A stretch of DNA of 64,000 bases from Vicinamibacteria bacterium (GTDB lineage: Bacteria > Acidobacteriota > Vicinamibacteria > Vicinamibacterales > UBA8438). Made by a program: the position numbers and the translations under genes. Location of the stretch: assembly GCA_022820825.1 (NCBI GenBank), contig JAJEEU010000028.1:1-64000 (forward strand). The letters run 5' to 3'. Below are positions 61,670-64,000 of the stretch, one piece after another; position 1 is the first letter of the stretch, and every line of letters starts with the position of its first letter. The notes under the pieces were generated by a model. That model was given only the letters and a program-made list of their open reading frames with translations. It did no database searches and was not told where the DNA came from.

Positions 61670-62986
61670 TCAGCGTCCGTTATCGGATGCGGCCGCCGCC
61701 TCGCGCTCGGCCGCCAGGTGCGCGAAGTCCTCTTCTTCCAGGTAGGTCATGCCGACCCAGGCATGCGACATCTCGTCGACGCCGCGCGCGCCGAACAGCA
61801 CCCACTGGTCCGGATCGGGGTTGATCGGGTTGTTGACGGTGTTGTCGTAGTGCGAGTGGAACATGAGGACCGTGCCCTTCGGCAGCAGCGGCTGGACGTG
61901 GTCCTCGTAGATGTACTGGATCTGCCAGTTGTGGTCGTAGCGGTTGACGCTGCTCAGCAGCTCGCGGGTGCCGTCGGGGTAGATCGCCTCCATCGACATC
62001 CCGGATCCGCGCATATGCATGTGCGGGCGGTAGCTGTGCAGCATCACCGGCCGGTCCATCACGTAGGCGTGCTCCAGCGTGAGGTAGCCGTGCGGCGGGA
62101 TGATGAGGTCGCGCGCCCTGGGCCCCGAGGTGAACGTGCCGTCGATCAGCAGCCGGACCTCCCCTTCGGTGACCCGCTCGGGCTGGTAGCCGCGCGGGTG
62201 GAACCAGACGCCGACCTCCACCACGTCGTCCTCTACCGTCTCCCCGACCGGAAAGTAGTGCAGGCTGAAGCGGACCTGCGCCGGTCCGGGCTGCACCAGC
62301 TTGCCGACGCCCTCCGGCAGCACCTCCCAGCGCTTGCCGACGCCCATGCCCGCCAGCCGCACGACGAAGTCGTCCTCCGGCTGCTGCAGCCGTACATGGC
62401 CGTGATGGACGACCCGCACGCCGAGCGGGTACGACGGCTTGAACTCCGCGGCCTTGATCCAGCGCGCCTCGGGGATGCCCTCGAACTCGATGGTCGGGTT
62501 CCACCACTGGTCCTGCCCGTTGGCGGTGACGGTGTACGGCGTGGAGCTCACGACCAGATCGGGCTGGCCGAGCATGCTGTCGAGCTCCCAATCGGACGCG
62601 GGCGGCCAGTCGATCGGCGGCGGCAGGTCGGCCGGGTTGCCCTCCGGCGCCCCCGCGTCCACCCACCGCACGACCGTGTCGATCTCCGCGTCGGTCAGCG
62701 AGAAGTCGTTCTTGAACGCCTGGATGCCGACCGTCCGGTCGATGTGCCAGGGCGGCATGATGCGGCGCTCCACCCGGTCCCGGATCTGGCGCACCCACGG
62801 CCGGACCTCGTCGTAGGTGACGAGCGACATCGGCCCGATGCCGGTCTCCTGGTGGCAGCGCTGGCACGCCCGCTGGAAAATGGGCGCCACGTCGGCGCTG
62901 AAGGTCGGCCCGCTTGCCAGCGCAGGCGATGCAAGGACGGGAACGGCCACGGCAACCGCCGCGACCAGGACGCTAACGCGCTTCAT
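61670..62986 (-). CDS. Secreted heme-c plus type-II copper monooxygenase-like protein (copy 3)
   Basis: This 438-residue protein has a signal peptide (1-25) and heme motif CQRCH (C41, C44, H45) with MPPW at 77-80. Candidate copper ligands align with the other copies: HH 194-195, H243, H322-x-H324 and M406 in GVDEM. It is the most diverged of the three. Here it lies downstream of its FEGW partner (18-base gap), the reverse of the order at 23.9-29.4 kb. Confidence 0.72.
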   Translation of the reverse strand: MKRVSVLVAAVAVAVPVLASPALASGPTFSADVAPIFQRACQRCHQETGIGPMSLVTYDEVRPWVRQIRDRVERRIMPPWHIDRTVGIQAFKNDFSLTDAEIDTVVRWVDAGAPEGNPADLPPPIDWPPASDWELDSMLGQPDLVVSSTPYTVTANGQDQWWNPTIEFEGIPEARWIKAAEFKPSYPLGVRVVHHGHVRLQQPEDDFVVRLAGMGVGKRWEVLPEGVGKLVQPGPAQVRFSLHYFPVGETVEDDVVEVGVWFHPRGYQPERVTEGEVRLLIDGTFTSGPRARDLIIPPHGYLTLEHAYVMDRPVMLHSYRPHMHMRGSGMSMEAIYPDGTRELLSSVNRYDHNWQIQYIYEDHVQPLLPKGTVLMFHSHYDNTVNNPINPDPDQWVLFGARGVDEMSHAWVGMTYLEEEDFAHLAAEREAAAASDNGR

Positions 62987-63004
62987 CGCGTTCTCCTCAG
63001 GCTG

Positions 63005-63940
63005 TCAGTCCGTCACGTTGACGTGCACGTAGCCGTTGGTCCAGCAGCACTGGAACTCGAACTCACGAATCGTATTGTAAGCCAGCGCGCGCAGTACGTA
63101 CTCTCCCGGCGCGTCGAACGTCGCTGCGGTCTCGGCCGCACCGCCGGCGCCACCCGCGCCGCCCGCGCGCCACGCGTCGGCCTCCAGCCTGTCATCCACC
63201 CGGCTGAACGCCACGCGCCCCGGTCCCCGGTGCTTGAACCAGCGCACGTTGATCGGCCGGCCGTCGTCGCGGAACGGCGCATCACGTGTCGTCCAGACCT
63301 TCAGCGCCAGCGGCCGGCCGACGGCAGCCTGCAGCGGGCCGTGCCGCACGCCCCACGGCCCGCGACCTGGCTCCCCCGCCGGATCGAACGTGAGCAGCGG
63401 CGAGGCCGTGGTGTCACCCGGGAATATCCAGCCGTGAAGCTGGTAGGGCGGGCGCGTCACACGCCCCGGCACGGAGTAGGTCCGGCCGTCGACGCGCAGC
63501 GTCCAGACCACGTCCTGATCGCCGAAGTCTGCCGGCACCGTCACCGTGAACACACCCCAGTGGCGGCGGTCGCCCTCCGGCATCGGCAGGAAATGGGTAG
63601 GTTGCAGGCCGTCGTAGCGGCTCGGCTCGATGAAGTTGTCGGGCCCGATCGGAATCTCCAGCACCTCTTCCGTATTCACGTTGAAGTAGCCGAACGACAG
63701 CTCGTAGCGGCCGTCCGGGTGCCGGTACCATCCCTCGAAGATCGGGATCACCGGCCCGCCGGTGGGCCTCAGCAACTGCAGATTGAACTGCGTCTCGCCG
63801 GGACCGGCGACGCGCTGCTCGGACTGCCGCGGCTGCTGCTGCGCCGCGGTCGCCGCCCACGCCGCCACCAGCAGCCCGGCGGCGCAGCAGGCCGCCCACC
63901 GCAAGCGCCGCGCACCTGCCCCTCGTCGATCGCTATGCAT
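63005..63940 (-). CDS. Secreted FEGW-family protein (copy 4)
   Basis: This protein of about 311 residues has a signal peptide (MHSDRRG onward) and the conserved block IFEGWYRHPDGRYELSFGYF, then IPIGPDNFIEPSRY and DVVWTLRVDGRTYSV. A glycine-rich run (GGAGGAGGA) precedes the Ig-like C-terminal EYVLRALAYN. ATG 63938-63940 is chosen; a GTG at 63952 is in frame. It is followed by copper/heme copy 3. No known function. Confidence 0.6.
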   Translation of the reverse strand: MHSDRRGAGARRLRWAACCAAGLLVAAWAATAAQQQPRQSEQRVAGPGETQFNLQLLRPTGGPVIPIFEGWYRHPDGRYELSFGYFNVNTEEVLEIPIGPDNFIEPSRYDGLQPTHFLPMPEGDRRHWGVFTVTVPADFGDQDVVWTLRVDGRTYSVPGRVTRPPYQLHGWIFPGDTTASPLLTFDPAGEPGRGPWGVRHGPLQAAVGRPLALKVWTTRDAPFRDDGRPINVRWFKHRGPGRVAFSRVDDRLEADAWRAGGAGGAGGAAETAATFDAPGEYVLRALAYNTIREFEFQCCWTNGYVHVNVTD

Positions 63941-64000
63941 CCCCGCCGTCACCTTATCCCATACGGACCGCCGGCCATTCTACCGGACGCGTCCGCTCGG

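Noticed and set aside
1-64000. CRISPR array, rRNA, prophage or replication origin
   Set aside because: No regularly spaced repeats, rRNA sequence, phage structural genes, dnaA-box clusters or parS-like repeats were noticed.

Overview
The window is a GC-rich bacterial chromosome segment, most likely from an Acidobacteriota (Vicinamibacteria-like) heterotroph. The reasons are two Oar/CarboxypepD_reg-type TonB-dependent receptors, several secreted quinoprotein beta-propellers, paired DUF1592/DUF1552 proteins, many Tat-exported sugar enzymes and heme-containing secreted proteins. The assignment rests on recalled family distributions, not on a marker gene. No rRNA, CRISPR array or prophage was seen; there is one tRNA-Lys.

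Layout. 1-1.7 kb: the end of an IS5-type element that has cut off the 3' end of a proteasome-like Ntn-hydrolase gene, then an orphan RHH antitoxin and a gene remnant. 1.9-11.4 kb (+): a TonB receptor with a strong terminator, a heme-c/FG-GAP secreted protein, and two UnbU/RnfD-like membrane proteins flanking an NAD epimerase. 11.4-17.2 kb (-): a complete Mrp/Pha Na+(K+)/H+ antiporter operon with subunits A and B fused. 17.3-23.8 kb (-): PQQ dehydrogenase, Tat amidohydrolase, lectin-like propeller and a second PQQ dehydrogenase. 23.9-29.4 kb (+): five genes alternating heme-c/type-II-copper monooxygenase-like proteins with a family of secreted proteins of unknown function, called FEGW proteins here. 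A third such pair in reversed gene order ends the window (61.7-63.9 kb, -). 29.4-32.6 kb: an SMP-30-like lipoprotein and a PQQ-like propeller, then a deletion scar joining two gene fragments, one of them a DNA methyltransferase. 32.7-33.8 kb: an AAA/DUF4143 ATPase. 33.9-41.7 kb: sugar oxidation genes (Gfo/Idh/MocA, two TIM-barrel isomerases, GMC oxidoreductase with its small subunit, DUF5916). 41.7-51.0 kb: phosphotriesterase-like, DUF4159, GH43-like, JmjC/cupin, PepSY and cyclase-family genes. 51.1-59.5 kb (-): an apparent operon of TonB receptor, DUF1592, DUF1552 and ankyrin protein. 59.7-61.6 kb: a VapBC-type toxin-antitoxin pair with palindromic operator, tRNA-Lys, secreted MsrA and a small membrane protein.

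Together the genes suggest an aerobic scavenger of sugars and organic polymers. It takes up substrates through TonB receptors, oxidises them in the periplasm with PQQ, heme, flavin and copper enzymes, and uses an ion antiporter for pH and salt balance. The strongest candidate for an undescribed system is the repeated copper/heme monooxygenase plus FEGW module. The UnbU-like/heme FG-GAP pair and the IS-truncated proteasome-like protein are also worth attention.
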